Below, piece after piece: positions 61,511 to 64,000 of a stretch of DNA of 64,000 nt. The notes below the pieces were generated by a model. That model was not told the origin of the DNA and searched no databases. It worked only from the letters and a program-made list of their open reading frames with translations. Each line of letters opens with the position of its first letter. Position 1 is the first letter of the stretch. Source of the stretch: Moraxella sp035181385 (GTDB lineage Bacteria; Pseudomonadota; Gammaproteobacteria; Pseudomonadales; Moraxellaceae); contig NZ_JAXCJK010000001.1 in NCBI RefSeq assembly GCF_035181385.1, positions 124,001 through 188,000 of the forward strand, written 5' to 3'. The position numbers and the translations under genes were made by a program.

Positions 61511-62833
61511 ATGAATGCAGTATTAATTGCGGTTGTCATTATGGTTGGGCTATCGCTGGCCCGTGTTCATGTGGTGTTAAGCCTTATTATTGGTGCTGTT
61601 ATCGGTGGTTTGATGGCAGGTCTGTCTATTGCTGATACACTGACGGCTTTTCATCATGGTCTGAGTAATGGAGCACAGATTGCTTTATCTTATGCGATTT
61701 TGGGTGCATTTGCGATGGCGATTGCTCATTCTGGCGTGCCTAAGCTACTGGTAGATGCAATGACGGCACGCCTAAACCAAGCACAAGCAAGCGGTGCGAT
61801 AAAGTGGACACTGTTTGCTTTGATTTTGGTGATGGCAATGTTAAGCCAAAATTTGATCCCTATTCATATCGGATTTATTCCCCTGATTATCCCATCTTTA
61901 TTGCTGTTATTTAATCGCTTGCAAGTTGATAGACGATTGGTGGCGTGTATCATCACTTTTGGCTTGGTCAATACTTATATGTTCATTCCTTATGGTTTTG
62001 GTGATATTTTTTTAAATCAAATTATTTTAAAAAATATCAATGATGCAGGTATGAATACATCGGGTGTATCCATCATGCAGGTTATGGCAATTCCTGCGGC
62101 AGGAATGTTGTTTGGGGTTTTGATGGCGGTTTTTGTCAGCTACCGTAAGCCTAGAGTATATCAAAATCTATCAATCCAAACCAATCATGCACAGGATAAT
62201 CATACCGATAAATCACCTGCCTATCGTTTGGTTGTGGTTTTATCGGCAATTGTGGCGGCATTCATCGTGCATTTTTATACAGATTCTTTGCTGATGGGTT
62301 CAATGGTAGGGTTTTTGATATTTATTGTATCGGGTGTGGTCAGTTGGCATGAGGCAGATGGTGTGTTTAATGACGGCATTAAAATGATGGCCATGATTGG
62401 TTTTATCATGATCAGTGCTCAGGGTTTTGCTGAAGTGATGAAGGCGACAGGGCAAATTGATATGCTCGTCTCTATGGCGATGGAAATATTTGGTGGAAGT
62501 AAAGGTGTGGCAGCATTTGTCATGCTCATGATTGGACTTATTGTAACACTTGGTATTGGTTCATCTTTTTCAACGGTACCAATTTTGGCAGCGATTTATG
62601 TGCCAATGTGCGTGGCACTTGATTTTAGCGTGCCTGCCACCATTGCACTTGTTGCCACCTCTGGCGTGTTGGGCGATGCTGGCTCACCTGCATCGGACTC
62701 AACTTTGGGTCCGACAATGGGTTTGGATATTGACGGTCAGCATGATCATATCAAAGACTCTGTCATTCCAACTTTTATTCATTATAATATTCCGTTGGTT
62801 ATTTTTGGTTGGATTGCGGCGATGGTGCTGTAA
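61511..62833 (+). CDS. Na+/H+ antiporter-family permease (NhaC/YuiF-like)
   Basis: A 440-residue polytopic permease of the Na+/H+ antiporter/ion-transporter superfamily. About eleven hydrophobic segments are seen. The C-terminal half has GLIVTLGIGSSFSTVPILAA, VATSGVLGDAGSPASDSTLGPT and the His-rich DIDGQHDHIKDSVIPTF, typical of the YuiF-type group, some members of which carry amino acids. The substrate is not known. It is monocistronic and lies next to a transposase remnant. Confidence 0.8.
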   Translation: MNAVLIAVVIMVGLSLARVHVVLSLIIGAVIGGLMAGLSIADTLTAFHHGLSNGAQIALSYAILGAFAMAIAHSGVPKLLVDAMTARLNQAQASGAIKWTLFALILVMAMLSQNLIPIHIGFIPLIIPSLLLLFNRLQVDRRLVACIITFGLVNTYMFIPYGFGDIFLNQIILKNINDAGMNTSGVSIMQVMAIPAAGMLFGVLMAVFVSYRKPRVYQNLSIQTNHAQDNHTDKSPAYRLVVVLSAIVAAFIVHFYTDSLLMGSMVGFLIFIVSGVVSWHEADGVFNDGIKMMAMIGFIMISAQGFAEVMKATGQIDMLVSMAMEIFGGSKGVAAFVMLMIGLIVTLGIGSSFSTVPILAAIYVPMCVALDFSVPATIALVATSGVLGDAGSPASDSTLGPTMGLDIDGQHDHIKDSVIPTFIHYNIPLVIFGWIAAMVL

Positions 62834-63002
62834 GCTTGAATGCTTACATGGCAAAAAACTTGGATTGGTTGTATGATTTGGTTGTAGCTGGTGGTGATAG
62901 CAATGGTGATGAAGGTCTTAATTGAAACCAAAAACAAGAAATCAAAAAAGTTAGCTTTAAATGGACATCTTGCAAAATTACCTAACCCCACCAAAAACCA
63001 AT
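62834..63002. other. Degenerate region between the antiporter gene and the IS remnant
   Basis: No supported gene. Two short plus-strand frames are present: 62848-62925 (25 residues, starting MAKNLDWLYDLVVAGG) and 62909-63028 (39 residues, Lys/Asn-rich, ending KKPC). Neither has a clear ribosome-binding site or a family that I recognise. The second runs into the transposase remnant, so it may be a scar of insertion or deletion. Confidence 0.4.
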
Positions 63003-63431
63003 TTAACCCCAAGAAGAAACCTTGTTAATAACTTTCGGTAGGTTAAATACTTTAAATTTGGCAAGGATGTGTTCTATTTTAATTTGTGTCTTAAATAGCA
63101 AGGTGTTATAATCTTTGGATTCTTGCACAAGTGAATGTTTGTTGGTGGCTTTGATGGGTATACTTATCAGTATGCCAAAATCAGTAGCAATTTGCTCATA
63201 GATGCGATATTCCTTAAAATACTGCAAGGTTGCTATTAACAGATTGAGCATACCAATTTTATTTAAGTTTTCTACCACCTTTTAGTGTACAGTAGCTTGT
63301 GCCTGCTCTAAACAGGCAGGCATTTCATGAAAGACAGTCTGTTCAACATCAATCAAGCGTTTAAACCAAGCGTTAAACTTTTCATCAGATAAGTGTGTGG
63401 AGATCCGTAGTTCATTGGGGTATTTTAGCAT
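63003..63431 (-). pseudogene. IS5-family transposase remnant
   Basis: A broken transposase gene. From ATG 63431 the frame reads MLKYPNELRIST, then FNAWFKRLIDVEQTVFHEMP, ending at an in-frame TAA (63284-63282). The same frame then resumes as VVENLNKIGMLNLLIATLQY and FKEYRIYEQIATDFGI, the helix-turn-helix part of IS5-type transposases. It jumps directly to IPIKATNKHSLVQESKDYN and TQIKIEHILAKFKVF, which belong near the C-terminus, so the catalytic middle is deleted. The end is also lost. No terminal inverted repeats were found. Confidence 0.72.
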
Positions 63432-63472
63432 AGATTAGTTTTGCAGGGAGTCTATTGATGATTGCATATTGA

Positions 63473-64000
63473 TTATTTTTGATAAGGATTTTTCAATACA
63501 AATTCCACAAAGGCTTTGACAATGGCAGAGCGATAACAATGAGCAGCGTATAACATAAATACTTCAAAAGTAGGGGCATCAAATTGGGGCAAAATCTCCA
63601 CCAAACGCTTTTTGGCTATCCATTCATCAGCGGTAACAGCAGACATTTGTCCGATATATAAGCCTTGCACAATCATATATTCCACCGCATGGCTGTCATT
63701 GCTGGCAAATGCTATCGGCAAGGCAATTTTTGCTTTGTTCATTTGAATGACCATTTCGCTTTCGCCATTTTTTGCCCAACTGGCAATGGGATAATTTGCC
63801 AAATCGGATATGGTTTTTGGTGTGCCAAGTCGTGCCAATAAATCAGGACTTGCCACCCACTTGGTGCCAAGCGTCAATACTTTTTTGGCAATAAAATCAT
63901 CGCCGTGCAAGTCGCCAATGCGAAACGCCACATCAATACCATCATTTGCCAAGTCCAAATAGCGTTCGGTCAGCGTACAATGAATGTGAATGTGGGCAAA
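63473..64000 (-). CDS. LysR-family regulator, C-terminal part (cut by window end)
   Basis: The effector-binding domain of a LysR-type regulator; the frame stays open to the window edge, and the N-terminal helix-turn-helix lies outside. RYLDLANDGIDVAFRIGDL is the characteristic start of the second subdomain, followed by LGTKWVASPDLLARLGTPK and DEWIAKKRLVEILPQF, typical of the large AaeR/DsdC-like group. It ends with the usual AFVEFVLKN. The target genes and the ligand cannot be inferred here. Confidence 0.88.
   Translation of the reverse strand, partial: FAHIHIHCTLTERYLDLANDGIDVAFRIGDLHGDDFIAKKVLTLGTKWVASPDLLARLGTPKTISDLANYPIASWAKNGESEMVIQMNKAKIALPIAFASNDSHAVEYMIVQGLYIGQMSAVTADEWIAKKRLVEILPQFDAPTFEVFMLYAAHCYRSAIVKAFVEFVLKNPYQK

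Noticed and set aside
62782..63012. A 76-residue minus-strand frame at the end of the antiporter gene
   Set aside because: It overlaps the antiporter's coding end and shows no similarity to the transposase remnant next to it.
1..64000. tRNA genes, rRNA genes, CRISPR arrays, prophage
   Set aside because: No cloverleaf or T-loop pattern, no regularly spaced repeats, and no phage structural genes were seen on either strand by eye; a dedicated scan would be needed to exclude small RNAs.

Overview
The window reads as about 64 kb of chromosome from an AT-rich gammaproteobacterium of the family Moraxellaceae, most likely a Moraxella species. The grounds are the overall protein similarity remembered for that family, the long Gly/Phe-rich tail on Hfq, the gene order pyrH-frr-uppS-cdsA-dxr-rseP-bamA-lpxD-fabZ-lpxA, and a lipooligosaccharide-type glycosyltransferase pair. 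The species cannot be fixed from sequence reading alone. Almost all genes are housekeeping genes. I see no prophage, plasmid, CRISPR array, rRNA or tRNA.

Layout. 0-9 kb: end of glnA, a UbiH/UbiF-type hydroxylase, a LysO-type lysine exporter, an MscS channel, the rRNA methyltransferase RlmKL with an unusual tail, TtcA and AroQ. 9-17.4 kb: a cold-shock protein behind a long leader, a small secreted protein, an RhlB-like helicase with HemW, TrmL, a tusD-tusC-tusE sulfur-relay operon with no tusB, and glnE. 17.5-25.2 kb: a two-gene glycosyltransferase operon, an Lrp-type regulator divergent from leuA, a lone TerD-domain protein, RuvC, FxsA and a CysB-like regulator. 25.4-34 kb: AmpG, PrmC, a MoeB/ThiF enzyme, an ABC1 kinase, a QueD-like protein, then tsaE-miaA-hfq and sodA. 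34-45 kb: a cytochrome c'-like lipoprotein, MnmC, YciI, YciB, Ppa, LipB, PncB, XseB, a frameshifted gabD and a DASS dicarboxylate transporter. 45-57 kb: a small secreted protein beside an 8-bp tandem repeat, then the envelope-biogenesis cluster. 57-64 kb: an NSS amino-acid symporter with its 41-residue MetS-like subunit, Lon, an antiporter-family permease, an IS5-family transposase remnant, and a LysR regulator cut by the window edge.

How the genes fit together. GlnA and its adenylyltransferase GlnE are both present, and GlnA keeps the NLYDLPP adenylylation segment. Many genes modify the tRNA anticodon loop: TtcA (s2C32), TusD/C/E and MnmC (mnm5s2U34), TrmL (Cm/Um34), MiaA (i6A37) and TsaE (t6A37). 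The 45-57 kb block covers UMP kinase, ribosome recycling, undecaprenyl-PP and CDP-diacylglycerol synthesis, the MEP pathway, the RseP protease, outer-membrane assembly and lipid A synthesis. It ends in a terminator directly after lpxA.

No clearly new multi-gene system was found. The best leads are the Tus operon without TusB, the GT25/GT32-type glycosyltransferase pair, the Hfq tail, the single-base frameshift in gabD, the octanucleotide repeat at 45.4 kb, and two divergent intergenic regions with repeated operator-like boxes.
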